Origin: Polytrichum commune
Taxonomy: Eukaryota > Streptophyta > Polytrichopsida > Polytrichales > Polytrichaceae
Direction: 5' to 3'
Length of the DNA: 64,000 bases
Assembly: GCA_950295325.1 (NCBI GenBank)
Contig: OX485805.1
Coordinates: forward strand, 45,098,758-45,162,757
Shown here: positions 1-12,468 of the stretch, one piece after another
Layout: the number at the start of each line of letters is the position of its first letter
Position numbering within the stretch: the stretch's first letter is position 1
Notes under the pieces: model-generated
What the model was told of the DNA's origin: nothing
Database searches by the model: none
What the model saw: only the letters and a program-made list of their open reading frames with translations
Made by a program: the position numbers and the translations under genes

Positions 1-1267
1 GGACACAAAAACCTCCTTGAAAATGCCTTTCGCAACCAACAACGACCAATATGCAAATACATATCTACTTTTATTGTCCTTGGCACAATTATCCAATTGG
101 ACACGCAAAGTGGGGCAACTTCTTCGCCACCACGGGTTCATTGGGTGGCTCAGGCAATGAATGCAAGCATACATCTTTTCCATCCAACACCGCCTCATAT
201 AAAGGCGTTGAACCCGTGTTTTCAAATAACAATCCTGAATAATAGGCCGGGGGTTTCTCTAGATCACGTAAAAGCCTTGCAAATGACCCTATCGTGTGGT
301 TTGAATCTGCTGGATACAAATCAAGAGCATAATGAGCAAACTTGACATCACCGTGTCCATGCGCAATCATTCCTGCAATGCCAACCCAATGCGATTAATA
401 CCTATATCTAAATAAACCATTTTCAGTGAATCCATGTTCTCAAGTACAGTATGGTAAAAAATAACACAACATTTAGGGTATGTGATGACATTTTTTGGGA
501 ATTTCACCTGTAACCAATACGGGCAGCTTAAAAAATCCATCCGTGGCCTTGATTCGATTTGCAAAACATGGGGAGGTTGTTTTGGCATGGTCCATTTTGT
601 CATGGATGACCGTAAGAACCTCCAAGGGCCTGGATATGGACAAAGCTCTATTTGTGTAGTAATCATTCCGGTGTGCCTCTTGCATGTTTACATGCTTAAA
701 ATAGTTCAATTGATGTGATGCATAGGACTCTGTCCCCATTGTGTGTGCATCTCGAAGGCGTTTCAACTTCTCACATTTCGAACAACGGGCAAATTTGTCA
801 CCTCGTCTTTTTGTAATGTATTCGCTAAATTTTGTTTTCTTGATTGCACTCAATTTTGACAATGAAATTGGCTCCAAACCAACCTTCTCGCCAACTACAT
901 TTACGTCCAGCAATATGTCTTTCCATTTTGTGCCCGTAGGAAGAACTTTCTCCACAACCTTTTCACCGGTTGTGAGTGTGCGTGTTTTGTGCGGCATTGC
1001 ATCAGCAAGGGGGACAATGATGGTTGCTAGAGTGGCCGTTGCTTGCCTTGTTGCTTCCCTAGGTTTCTTCAAACCCACGTTCCCATGGTGTCGGGACCGG
1101 CGGCCTTCCTTAGCATAAGTAGCTTGTCTATAAAAATCCGCTTTTGACACACCGTGAATGGTGCACCATGCCTTACAACACACGTCTATGCTTTCAATGG
1201 TGATGACCTTGCGACCCGTCCCGTTCACATGACTGTTAAAATTGAACACCAAAAAGACACATGCCAC
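1..1267 (-). pseudogene. DUF7869-like gene fragment, decayed, cut by the window edge
   Basis: Minus-strand coding sequence. A long exon (1267 to 508) encodes a Cys motif (RCSKCEKLKRLRD) followed by HDKMDHAKT. A 135-bp intron (507-373) with GT and AG ends joins ACA-G to GA-ATG in phase, giving LVTGMIAHGHGD. The second exon runs to the window start. Near 100-106 the frame slips by one base; beyond it the sequence reads QLDNCAKDNK. The order DKMD-K-T, HGHGD, LDNC-NK resembles proteins annotated DUF7869, a family of unknown function often linked to repeats; this is recalled, not searched. The frameshift suggests a pseudogene, although an unrecognised intron could also explain it. The 5' end and any upstream exons were not found. 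Confidence 0.5.
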
Positions 1268-1410
1268 ACTGAAATTGAATTATGTGCTTAGAATACAAAC
1301 ACCATTCTAGGTTAAATTGAAAGAACACTACTTGGAGACCCTAAGTGGTTGCTCGACCACGACAACGACAAAATCAATCACTTTCACATACTATAACTTT
1401 TGCATGTCAA
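1268..1410. other. Short non-coding spacer
   Basis: Sequence between the DUF7869-like fragment and the next dispersed repeat. No coding signal or RNA gene seen. Confidence 0.4.
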
Positions 1411-2290
1411 CTCTGATTCTTTAAGTTGAAAAGACAATCATTATGAATTGCAATTGGTAGCACGATGAGATGATGCTTGTTAGAAAGGTGATTATTTTAC
1501 TATTATCTGTGATATAAATAATTGGATTGTTATACCGAGCTCGAATCCACGCAAGGCTCTTTCGCATCCCATAGGGCACCACATGGAGCCATTCTGAAGC
1601 TGCCTGCGATCACATACATAGGGGGGAATAAAAATTTAAAATAATTTGTGAAATTTTTTGTGTACACTTGTCCATTTTTGGTTTGATGAGGCGATGCAAT
1701 GTTTAAACTACAAAATCTGAGATCTTAAAGCACCTGAGGGCCAATGAGAGTCCCATTTTGTTTCACTGCACATCATGACACCCAATAGCATATCAGTACA
1801 CATAAAGTGGACGTTAGTATAGAAAAGAAATACGTTGAGACATTTTAACAAAACGTCGATCATAAAATATTAGATCACATCTTTAGGTGGGTGCAAGCAC
1901 GGTAAAGTGGACAACTCATGATTCATGCTTAGTGTTCAGTGAAATTGATTCAAAACTATACAATAACTTTGAATCTTGTGAAGAAAAAAATCATAGACAT
2001 TTTTAAAACATATTGATCTACAAAGCTGAGCAATTTATGATGACCAAAAAAATTTCAAGAAAAGTCTACATGTTTTAAAAGACGGTGCAAGTGGTGTGCA
2101 AGTAGGTGATATAGAACAAGTGATTGTCCAAAATTTGTTTAACATGGTAAAATTACATTAAATTGATGGTGTTCTACAAACTTTTGTGATGGCGCCCTCA
2201 AGTGGATAATGAATTCAAGGAATATAAAAAATTGCAACTTCAAAATAAGTAAGGTCATGAAATCTATGTTCAGAACTAGACTCAACCATT
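1411..2290 (+). repeat. Dispersed repeat R1, copy A
   Basis: About 880 bp matching 28050-28808 at high identity in the same orientation. Both start around CTCTGATTCTTTAAGTTG and end around CTAGACTCAACCATTT. Copy A holds about 124 bp (about 1735-1860) that copy B lacks, between AAGCACCT and AAATATTAGATC. No terminal inverted repeats or coding capacity were recognised. It could be part of a non-autonomous transposon or retroelement. Confidence 0.75.
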
Positions 2291-3214
2291 TATGGGGTAA
2301 AGTATTATGGGGTAAAGTTCAGAGGTAATTTAATTTAGTGTTATATATATATATATCATTAAAAATAATATATGATTGGTAGGTCCGCACCTTCTAACCC
2401 CTCCCAGGTAGGTATAACCTTCAACCTACAACTCACCTACAAGAATAGGCTACCTACCACTCACCTAGGTGGCAAGGCCAAGTGTCCAAAATCAAAAGAA
2501 TATAATGGAAACGTGGACATTATTATTGTTAGGTAGCACTACTAGGAAGTGGGTCCTTTTCCACACCACAAGGACAGTAAAATCAACATTTTACTTCATA
2601 ATATGACAAAATTTAGTCACTATATTTAAATAATTTATAGCAAAATATGACTGAGCATAGTCATCATATTCAAATAATGGACTACAAAAAATGAATCCGT
2701 ATAGTCAATATATTAAAATATTTTACTACAATAGATGACAAAGCATACTCAATGTCTACATATACTTTACTATGAGACATCTCACGTACACATGTCAACC
2801 ACTAAACACATTCAAACTACTCATTACATATGCTATACATTACTTCCCATCCTCTGCCCATAATATGTTTATTACATTCACTTACGACTCTATACATGCA
2901 TGACGTAGAAATTCGGTGGACTACGTTATGAAGTTCCTTACAACTTCTCCAATCTTCTTGATATGAGGGTTATTCAATTTTACAATCCTAAAGAAGTTAT
3001 ATTCATCGTCGTTGCTCCTCTGTACAGAACCTTCATATATTATAATTTCATGCAATGTATCCCCTTCTACATTTGTTGTTTTTCAGTGTGCAAACATCTT
3101 TTCATCGTCTCCCTTTTCATAACCTATCACTTGTATAACGTCCCATGTTGAAAATGTGGAGGGTGGTGGAGATTCTTCATCCGCTGCGACTACCTGCAGT
3201 TTCAATAATTACCT
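2291..3214. other. AT-rich non-coding stretch
   Basis: Contains a short TA microsatellite near 2342-2357. The small open frames here have no recognisable domain. No gene is supported. Confidence 0.4.
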
Positions 3215-5226
3215 GCTAGTATCATTCATGTGTACTCATAATTGGATGGAGACTAGGTCTAAGTGCTCACATTGGTTTAGACCTCATGACTTGTAGTTGT
3301 AAATTTGATACCCTTACCCATACATGATTGACTCTTGTGTTTGATATATCATGTGTTGTCATCCATATGGCCATTCTATTTTGTCGTTAGTATCTTATAC
3401 ATTGTAGAGGGCTCACTATTTCATCTTTACCTATATCGGAATGTAATTTTCACGTGGGATACAAATGGTCTTAGCGATTGTGAGCATGACACATGCCAAA
3501 CATTTAGGGGAAATTTATTATTTTATGAAAAAATAAAGAGACATCCATGGTACCATATGATTAAGTTATTTAAATCAAAGAAACCGACCATGACTGGTGA
3601 TACATGAAAGCTTATGAGGTATTTTCAAAGGAGTACAATTTAGTGGTATTTAGAATATAGTATTTAAGTTAATTTTTATTTTCAATTTATAATATACAAA
3701 TAAAATCACATCATAATTATACTTCTACACCTATTCACCTAACTATGTAACGGAATCCTTACTACAAATGCATGAAGATGGTGATCATATTTGTGATGTA
3801 TCTAGCTTATTCTTACAGCATTTGGAATTAGGAATTTATTTGAAGTACTCATCAATTTATTAGATACATAAATTAATTTATGTTTTGCATTATTTGATCT
3901 ACGATTTATTCATTTAGCATGGGTTAGTTTGCACCCCTCACATACTTAATATTGGCTATGCATATATGACATGTGTGTGACCATTGCAAAGACGTATCAA
4001 TTTCCCATTCATGTGTTTGAGTCGTGATTATCTATTGGACACACTAGTTTGAATTGCCCTTTGGAGGTCAACCCCATATTCCTAAACCCTAAACCCATGA
4101 ATCAAGGTGATTCTTTAAATTATAATTATGGTTCTTAAAACTTCAAATAGTTGCACTCTATTCATATATGTGATTGTTTAAAATCAAAACCCAATCAAAA
4201 AACCTTCTAAAAAACCGTTGGTTCTTTGTCGGATCTTTGAATTTTTTTTAAATAAACAGGGCCAAAGGTTCATATATTATAAAAACTCTCAAAACCTGAA
4301 AACCGAAGGTTCTTTGCTTCTAGATTTTTTTGTGAAAAGTGAAACTGGAAGTTAGTAACAAATCAAATACCCACCCAACATTGGTAAAAACCTCAATGCA
4401 CACAAATACGAACTAAATTGGATGGAAGACCTCTTTGTTGACCTCAAATAATAATGTTTAACTCAACATGATCATATGCACGACATAAACATGAGGGTAT
4501 GATCTAAATCCATAGCACAAAATTGGACTCTCAACCACAAAAGAACCTTAAGCCACAAGATTACTCTAACCCAGCAACCAAGCTATCAATGACAATAAAC
4601 CCTCCAGCCACTCCAATACTCTAAACCAAAATTTGAACTCTTTCTCATAGCAAATCCTACAGCAACACCAACAATCTCAAGCAAAAACAAAACCCACATC
4701 CACAACGTAGGGAGAACTTGGAAACCCTAGGAAAACGTTGACAACTAAACCCTTGTCATCCACCCTCTGTAGGTCCAAAATGAACATAAATTTCATCAAT
4801 TAATTTCAATTCAACCCATTTATATTTTCACCAATTTTTTTCCTTCTCTAACATCATAACATTAAATAACAAGAGCAAAGGTAGCGCTACCTTTGAGTTT
4901 TACTTAGGCTATATTTAATCTATTTGGGTAGTTACTTTCAATGCTTAGGATTAATTATGTCGCTTTCTAGGACAAAACTAATGCCAAGTGGTGGTAAAGG
5001 TTCTAATCTAGGCTAATTACGATCTAAACAAATCTAAATAGCTATAAAGCAACAGGAAAGTTGGCGAGGTCAAAAAGGTGGTTGCGCTTTTTGGAAAAGT
5101 CTCCCGATACCCGCATTGGAAACGTCTTTGATACCTTTTTGAAGCTTCTATATTTGATTAATTATCCATTCATTCACCCTTGCTTTGCAAACGTTTCCCT
5201 TCTTGTTGAGGTAAATTTGTGGGTAC

Positions 5227-5724
5227 CACGGGTAGATCACTTAGTGCATTTTAAAAATGACGTGCGGCATAATATAGAGAGGATTAAAATCATTTGAAAT
5301 AAAAATTATAAAGGGATTCCAAATAATGAAGGGGCCATTAAATGTAGACAATCCTATTATAAGTAAGTTAGATGGACATAAAATGTGGGCCATTATTTTT
5401 TTGTAAAATTAATATAAGGGCTGAAGATAAGGATCCTAGAAGGTATGTTTAGTATAGTATGTAAATGGGTTTAGGACTCACAGGGATGGATGATAATTGG
5501 GATTTCCGTCTGTCCAAAAATGGCTTAAAAGGAATATAGAGTACAAAAAATTGTTGTGACTTGGACAATGTAAGTAATAAATGGGTGCAAACAAATGGGC
5601 CATTTTTGAATTTTAAGTAATTATAGGGAGGCTTTAATTCAGCCTTTGAAGGTAAATAGCCCCAAAACAAAAAAACCCCAGCCGCACGTGGTGCACAAAA
5701 ATGCCTTAGAGTGATCTACCCGTG
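5227..5724. mobile_element. hAT-like MITE, family CACGGGTAG, copy 1
   Basis: Starts CACGGGTAGATCACT and ends with its reverse complement. Flanks are GTGGGTAC (5219-5226) and GCGGGTAC (5725-5732), an 8-bp target duplication with one change. The duplicate copy keeps GTGGGTAC on its right side (40556-40563), which supports the original 8-bp target. Eight-base duplications and CA...TG ends fit the hAT superfamily. No transposase, so non-autonomous. Confidence 0.8.
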
Positions 5725-6736
5725 GCGGGTACTCAAAGGGTACCCTCCTAGCATTGCTACTTAATGTCATGATTCCCCTAGGTAGGCGTTGTAATGGCAA
5801 TTAAAGTTAATTGTTATTGAAATTTCCATGTTAACATTTTTTTTGCCCCCATGGACATAGCACAAAATAGAAGTATAAGCATTACAAAACAAAGGAAGGA
5901 TTGCTTGATGTTTGAGATATTCTCCAATGAAAATTTGGAGTACCTTATAAATCCATATGGATCAATTCCAACAATATCTTGGATTCTTATGTTACCAAAT
6001 ACATGGTACATGTATTTCAATCTTCATGTCCCAAGATGTATATTCCTTCATATTAGATGTATTTGTACTCCATATACATGAATGAGTACAATAGCACTAC
6101 ATAAATTTTGGTATTTAGCGTCGCATGTGTAATAGCATGACTTCCCCTATTTTGAGGCGTATGCTCGGTTAAACTTATGATCGACAACTTCATCACAAGG
6201 GTCACCTCATGACACTTGGAGTTCAAGTGCGCTTACTAATATATTGGCATGAGTATGTTAAACAATGTTATGAGGTGTATGCTTATCTTACACAATGGTC
6301 TACAAGTTGACTAAAGTGTACACAAATGACACTTGGCATTAGTATGCTCAAAAATATCTTCCTCTTGCATACTAAAATGCAAAACTATCATCTCAAGTAT
6401 TCCAAAGTGCTACGCTAAATGTCATAATGTTTTCTCACCTAATAAAGTTACTTATGATGACAAATAGTAATAATATTGGCAATTAGTGGACATAACATTT
6501 TGAAACCTCTAGACATCTAGTTTAGGCCCTTTGCAAATAGTGTCTATGACACTATTTACCATAAATGATGTGCAATGATTAACCTACAATATAGTAATAG
6601 CAAATTGTAATAAGATAGTATCACTAGGTATATTTAGATGTCATTAGGTAATTTCTAAATGATATATCTAGATTAATAAACCTCAATCAATTAAAAAGTC
6701 TTAATCTATTATACATATATGTAAATATACAATATA

Positions 6737-7746
6737 GATTTGTGCAAACCCATAACTGATTTACTAAGCAAGGCTAAAGGTCGACCAATTTAAGTGAGGA
6801 GTTAAAGTTGATTGGCCAAAGTTTTACATTACTTGTCCAACTTTTGTGGTCCACACTTTTGTGTTTTAGTGTTTAATACGGGTGATTAGACAGTTACAAA
6901 TTGGATGTTAAAGTGTTATCAAAATATTATGTTGTTAGTGAAATATAATTGTATGATATAAAATTGATGTTGATAGGTTGCTTTAAGGAATAGTGTCCCC
7001 CACCTCGTGGTATAAGGAAGAAGAAGACATAGAATACCAGAGACAAGCATTCCAGGATGAATGTTTTAAAGTTATTAACAACTAACTAACCATTTGGAAA
7101 AAAGTCAGTTAGCACTACACCATTGATGGTATGTAGCATCCTTTACTATTTGGAGTTTACGAAGTGCTATCATGTTCAATCAAGAATGGAAGTTCGTACC
7201 AACTACACCGAAATTGTCCTAATTAGTGTGGGTTACCATTTGGAGTTACATGTTGCTATTACGTTTTGCCAAGCGTATGGTTTTTTGTAACTCAACCTAC
7301 ATAGATAGTTAGTATGTGCATCAAAGAACATGATATAACTTACTTACTTGGTTAATAAAAATGATACTATCCGTAAAAAAAACTCTAGCAACACATAACA
7401 CTAAACGGTAACCCACACTAATTAGGACAATTCAGCATGGTGTTGGTTGACGATGAGCACTACGAACCACACTAATTCAGATGCTCAGTGCAGATTATTT
7501 GTATAGTGACGGAATGTCGGGAATTAGTGTGGGTTGTACTAAGGAGCCTAGTGGGTGTAGTAGGTACTAGATAGAATAACAATGTAGAATGGATAAGGCG
7601 GCGATCCAACTGTGGCAAGTACTACATTACATCCGTGTTGGAGATATTTTCCCAATATGATATCTACTGAACGGGATGGGGATGATGATTTGGTAATAAA
7701 TATCATCCATATAAACCGCATATCGGGGACGGAATCGGTATATTAG
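6737..7746. other. About 1.0 kb present only in duplicate copy 1
   Basis: In copy 2 the sequence goes directly from AATATAGATTTGTGCA to GATGCAAAGTATGC (about 41576). Copy 1 carries about 1.0 kb between these points, including a foldback MITE (7212-7432). Either an insertion here or a deletion in copy 2; no clean target duplication was seen. No coding signal. Confidence 0.6.
7212..7432. mobile_element. Foldback MITE (AATTGTCCTAATTAGTGTGG ends)
   Basis: About 221 bp. The left end reads AATTGTCCTAATTAGTG and the right end is its reverse complement; the inverted repeat extends through GGTTACC and continues imperfectly. Weaker inverted similarity runs further outwards (7180-7210 against 7433-7475). 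A related element with TTTTGTCTAATTAGTGTG ends is at 37847-38055. No coding capacity; superfamily not determined. Confidence 0.65.
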
Positions 7747-8892
7747 ATGCAAAGTATGCTGGAATACATGCTTAAGGTTTGTGGCATGTATGTAAACTCA
7801 TCCATCATGGATGAGAGAAATCCAATAAAAGCATGTCCCCTATAGGTTGAGGGTCAATTCATTCCCACTAGACTTCATCAAACTAATTTTGGGTTCATGA
7901 TGTCATTTTCATAACCAACAAAAAAAAATTAGCAACTACCTAAAATTGGAAATAATGTAAGGACATGGATTACCATCCTAGGGCTTTGGTTTCCAATGCA
8001 TTCTACCACTATGGACCATTCAATCGTAGTGGGATATTTAGGTGAACCACAATAGATTACTTTGCAGTGCATGACCCTACCAAATGGAATTGTATATTAC
8101 TTTTGACAAGCCATGTTGCACACCCTGTCAAAATAAGGAGCCCTCTCCGATAACGATAATTTCAACTAAACACGTGTGAACTTAAGGGTTTGCCTTTGAC
8201 TAAGATTTACATGTGCCCATTCATTGTGGTGTTTACCTTTGAAATGATGCAATATTCTTTAAGATCCCTTTCACTTTTGTGATTCAATTTAGGAATTACA
8301 GAAAGGCAAAGAGCTTGTGGCGAAAAAAAAGTTAGTTCAACTTGAAGATGAAGCAATAGCATGATTCATGTTGGTGGCAAAACCTAAGTAGGCTCTTTTC
8401 CTTGGGTTTCTTCCAATTGGTGGTGTGGACTTTGAATACTCAAATCTCATACTTAATGGGCTTGGACCTATTGAACCATGTGTGCATGTGGTGTAATCAG
8501 TAATTCATACATGCCACATCATTTGTGACATGTCAATTGTAGGGTGACCTTCTAAGGATTTCCGGTGCACTTTACCACTATGGATCACCTAATGGATGGG
8601 ATGGCAAATATTGTTCAAGTGCTCTACATACATGCCATCTCTGGATCAAATCATGAGATTTGTGAGAATTTTGTCATTGGTGTAGATGCATGTGCATTAT
8701 AAAAGGACACGATTCTTTCATATCTTGCATTCAATCAAGAGCAACGGAAGATGTTTGAGACATCTTGCAAAATGCAACAACGAAAGCAATATCATCAATT
8801 TGATTAAGGTGTTAGTCTTTGATATGATGATGATGATGATGATGCTCGGCAGAATGTTGGGCAATATGATTCTTGTGTTTCTCTAAATCTAG

Positions 8893-8987
8893 GGCTAGGG
8901 CGAACCAATCCGTACATTGGTTCATTGGAGGCAAGGGTTTAGGCATCCAACAAGAAACAAGTGTATGGGTTGGTTCGCCCAAATCCT
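8893..8987. mobile_element. 95-bp MITE with 8-bp target duplication
   Basis: The left end contains GGGCGAACCAATCC and the right end GGTTGGTTCGCCC. Flanks are AAATCTAG (8885-8892) and AAATCTGG (8988-8995). A related sequence near 12135 reads CTATAAATCTAG without the insert, acting as an empty site. The same insertion is in duplicate copy 2 (42715-42809), so it predates the duplication. Confidence 0.65.
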
Positions 8988-9491
8988 AAATCTGGATGCC
9001 AAGGCCTATGATCGGGAAGAACCGGCAGTTAGTTACAGATGAACCGGTTGAGTTTGAAAAATAACCGGTTGAAGTTCAAAACTGCAAGAAAATTACAGAT
9101 CATTTTAGAGGAATATATAGAAGAATATACCTGATTCACTAAAGGAAAACCGAAGATGTCAACATGTAACCGGTTGGACTTGCAAACACTAGCATCTCAA
9201 CCGATTATGCCCCAAAATCTCCCCGATCACTGGCCAAGGCTTGAGGCCAGAATGTCGGTCAATCAGATGTTGGTGGGATGACTCGAAGCTTGGGAAAGTG
9301 AATGGTCTCAATGGGCTTTGGCCAGTAATCAAGATCAAGAGCTACATCACAAGAAAGTAAAACGGAGCAATTAATTAATGGAGTATTTAGTAAACATGTT
9401 GCATGCAGCCACAATAGACCAAGCACTCGGAAGCGACTCCACAGTAGATAACTTATGTGCAGACAATTTGGAAGGAGCACCAGAATTTCAG

Positions 9492-10519
9492 GGCGGGCGT
9501 TCAACCTCCCCCTACGAGCTTTTCGGGGAGGTAGATCCGGGCAGGGGCAGCCCTCCAAAAAGAAATCAAGAATTTCTGGACCCGACCGAAAACTTTTGCC
9601 CGTTCCACCCGACTTCGAAAAAACCATTGTCCTTGTATTCTTGAAGCCCACTTATCCACAAATCTCATATTGAGTGCACTTCACCTTCAAGGTCCAAAAC
9701 CCAATATATTTTATTCACTTCCATTGAGTAAATGAGCAATTCACCGGGATTTTATTTTCGATGTGCAACCGTCAATAAAACATGTAATCAACTTGGAAGC
9801 CAAAAACATTACAAAACCCTCATTAGCATTGAGGTTATAGTTTTTGTGACTTATCATTGAAAGTGTCTTTGTCATTCTAAAATGGAACTAAAATTCATGT
9901 TTTTTTTTTTTTAGTATGTTTATTCTATAATAGTTTAAAATAATACCTTCTACTTTCACACAATATTCATACACATTCAAACTAATTAAGTGTGATTGAA
10001 TGTAATTAAGTCTAATTAATCCTAATTAAATAAATTTAAATCAAGAAGTATGCTAACAAAATTAATTAAGCCGAATTAATTATATAATAAAAATCTGGAA
10101 TTAAAGATGATTAATTCAGATATGAGGAACGATGTGCTAAATTACACTTGTTTCGAATGTGTATGTATGCTTGTAAAAACCTAGGCCTTGCGCTCAATTA
10201 CCTTCTAATACGGTTATTTAGACTTAATTACATTCAATCACACTCAATTAGTTGAAATGTGTATGCATACTTTGTGAGAGTAGAAGGTATTAACCTAAAC
10301 TATTATAAAATAAACATACTAGAAATAAAAGATTATTTGTAGTCCCTTCCATTTTAGAATGACAAAGACCTTTTTAATGGTAAATCACAAAAATTATGAC
10401 CCCAATGCTAATGAGGGTTTTGTCATATTTTCGACTTCCAAGTTAATTACATGCTTTATTGATGATTTCACTTCCGAAATGAAATCCCAATCAATGGTTA
10501 CTTTATTAAGTGGAAGTAT

Positions 10520-10585
<66 letters not shown>

Positions 10586-10794
10586 TTTTAAACCTTGAAG
10601 ATGAAGTGTACTCAATATGGAATTTGTGGACAAGTAACCTTCAAGAATACAAGGACAATTGTTTTTTTGAAGTCAGGTAGGGCGGACAGAAGTTTTTGAT
10701 CAGGTCTAGAAAATCTTGATATCTTTTGGGAGGGTTGCCCCTGCCCGTATCTACCTCCCCTGAGAAGCTCGTAGGGGGAGGTTGAAGGTCCGCT
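9492..10794. mobile_element. MULE-type element with about 550-600-bp inverted arms
   Basis: Two long arms (about 9492-10060 and 10205-10794) are inverted copies around an AT-rich centre. Ends are GGCGGGCGTTCAACCTCCCC and, inverted, AGCGGACCTTCAACCTCCCC. Flanks GAATTTCAG (9483-9491) and GAAATTGAG (10795-10803) look like one 9-bp target, GAAATTCAG, each side with one change. The related uninterrupted sequences near 14085 and 16660 read CAGAAATTCAGTCC, the empty site. Nine-base duplications with long inverted arms fit Mutator-like TIR elements. No transposase inside. Confidence 0.8.
10519..10582. repeat. Compound (CA)n(TA)n microsatellite
   Basis: Pure CA repeats followed by TA repeats inside the right arm of the long-inverted-repeat MULE. 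The left arm lacks it. The homologous arm at 61927-61950 has (GC)n(CA)n instead, so the tract arose or changed after the arms were formed. The open frames across it are artefacts. Confidence 0.9.
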
Positions 10795-11141
10795 GAAATT
10801 GAGTCCAATGTCCAGGTGTCGGTATTTAGGGACGTGGACTTTGCAACCCATTAAGGTAGGGCCAGGGCTTAACTTAGATGCCCAACGCTTGCATAACTCA
10901 AACGCAGAACAGTGCAACTACGGCAGAGGTCCAGTAAATACAGATCCTTTATGTAGGACAGTAACAGCTAAAGTAGAGGGTATCTTCCCAAGAATTCGGG
11001 CCCTGAGGTATCACCAAGTGCAGGTGACCGCATCTTACGAAAATCTGGCGATGATCCTGGCAAGGAAATGCACTCTGCGCCCAGCTGCTTCTTCCCCACC
11101 ATAGCCACCTTCCTCTTACGATGCGGTCTCTCATCCTACTT
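10795..11141. repeat. Dispersed repeat R2, segment 1
   Basis: Continuation of the sequence family interrupted by the MULE at 9492-10794. It matches 14087-14415 closely (shared AAGAATTCGGGCCCTGAGG and CTGGCGATGATCCTGGCAAG), and a shorter stretch matches 16650-16700. Short open frames overlap it, but differences between copies include stops and frameshifts, so no gene is called. Confidence 0.65.
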
Positions 11142-11920
11142 CAGTCTAACCTTGATAATGTCACCCTTGTCAATAGAACACCTTGATATTGTCACCTAAA
11201 AGTTTGAAACCGGTTTTCATAGTGTAAAACTCCCTCGTTATTATCCCTATCACCCTTGGTAATGTCACTAATTTCTTCCAAAATCCGTAGTGTAAATGTG
11301 ATAATACCAAGTATGGATGGATTGTATGTGATGGATGGATGGACAGATTGTAGTAGCCGAAAAGAGCTTGTGCAATTAGTGCAAGATGGCGAACAGGTTC
11401 TTGATTCCATGGAAGTAGACCCATTGATTGTTGATAGTAGTGATGATGAATCTAAAGTGGTGAAGTAAGCGATGCACAAAAATATGCTAAAGATGTTTTG
11501 AATTTTATGGCTAGCCAAGGTTCTTTGATTTTCAACACTCTGGAGTTGTTAGGAATGGAAAAAATCCATGACAAACTCATTAGAATTGGTGTTGCACATT
11601 TAACATCAACAAAACAATGTGACATTAGAAGCTTCTTTGTCTCTAGTGAGAGGTCTTTACCTGATCTCAATGACACATTATGATGTGCTCTTGTTGTTAT
11701 TCACAATTTTGAATTAGATTTTACATTCAAAAACATTGAAGTCTTGTATTTGTTATTTTCTTTTTTACATTTACATTTTATTTTTATTTTCTACCTATTT
11801 TTTTGATAATATAACATTATGCACAAATCTTCAAAATGTGACATTATCAAATATGTCACACCTTGTTTATATCACTCTTTTTGGTGAAACGGACGGTGTG
11901 ACATTATCAAGGTTAGACTC
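11142..11920. mobile_element. pogo/Tigger-like DNA transposon remnant
   Basis: Left end CAGTCTAACCTTGATAATG; the right end, inverted, reads GAGTCTAACCTTGATAATG, giving over 20 bp of near-perfect inverted repeat. GATAATGTCAC-like motifs recur inside both ends. The related site near 14415 lacks the insert. On the plus strand 11446-11683 encodes a short stretch ending KQCDIRSFF, like the KQ-I-FF tail of pogo/Tigger transposases (remembered family feature). CAGT ends also fit, and a TA target is possible but not clean. Most of a transposase is missing, so it is a non-autonomous or decayed copy. Confidence 0.55.
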
Positions 11921-12468
11921 TACTCTCTGAGCTCCCTCTCCTTAAAACACAATAAAAAAAAACCATAAATACAATAATAAAAAGTTTGCATTCAATCAAC
12001 GAAAGATGTTTGAGACATCTTGCAAAATACAATAAAAAGAGCAATATCATCAATTTGATTAAGGTCTTAGTCTCTAATATGATGATGATGATGCTGAGCA
12101 GATCGTTGGGCATATGATTCTTGTGCTCCTATAAATCTAGATGCCAAGGCTTGAGGCTAGAATGTCAGTTAATCAGATGTTGGTGGGATGACTCGAAGCT
12201 GGGGAAAGTGAATGGTCTAATGCAATGCTCCGGGAGAACCGGCAGTTAGTTACAGATGAACCAGTTGAGTTTGAAAAATAACCGGTTGAAGTTCAAGACT
12301 TCCGGAGAATTACCAATCATTTTAAAGGAATCTATAGAATACACCTCGATTGAATAAAGCAAAACTGGAAGATGTCAACATGGTAACCACTTGGATTTAG
12401 AATCACTAGGATCTTGACCAACTATGCCCAAAAACTTCCCAGGCAATGGTCTAATGGTCTTTGGCCAG
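11921..12468. repeat. Dispersed repeat R2/R3 fragment, diverged copy of the 8735-9335 region
   Basis: Shares GATGTTTGAGACATCTTGCAA, TGATTAAGG, the (ATG)n run and AACCGGCAGTTAGTTACAG with 8745-9050, in partly rearranged order. It leads directly into the MULE at 12469. No coding sequence supported. Confidence 0.55.

Larger units (their letters stand above)
3215..10772 (+). repeat. Large duplicated block, copy 1
   Basis: Matches 38242-44010 plus 61605-62141 in the same orientation, at high identity by eye. Landmarks are GCTAGTATCATTCATG at 3215 and 38242, the hAT-like MITE (5227 and 40090), the 95-bp MITE (8893 and 42715) and the long-inverted-repeat MULE (9492 and 43301). Copy 1 has about 1.0 kb (6737-7746) and 165 bp (5061-5225) absent from copy 2. 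Copy 2 has a 17.6-kb insertion. Either a segmental duplication or two copies of one long repeat. No host gene was recognised; small open frames shared by both copies differ mostly at amino-acid-changing sites. Confidence 0.85.

Noticed and set aside
3335..3607. 90-residue open frame also present at 38362-38634
   Set aside because: Shared only because the block is duplicated. Most differences change the amino acid, there is no domain, and no splice or promoter context.
4080..4096. Telomere-like CCTAAACCCTAAACCC
   Set aside because: Only two units, repeated in the duplicate block. Far too short for an interstitial telomere.
5851..6081. 76-residue open frame conserved at 40681-40911
   Set aside because: Again inherited with the duplicated block, no recognised motif and no sign of selection.
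8686..8886. 66-residue frame with a methionine run
   Set aside because: The run translates an ATG trinucleotide repeat inside a dispersed repeat.
10359..10633. Small proteins with HTHTHT or IYIYIY tracts
   Set aside because: They translate a CA/TA microsatellite within a transposon arm.
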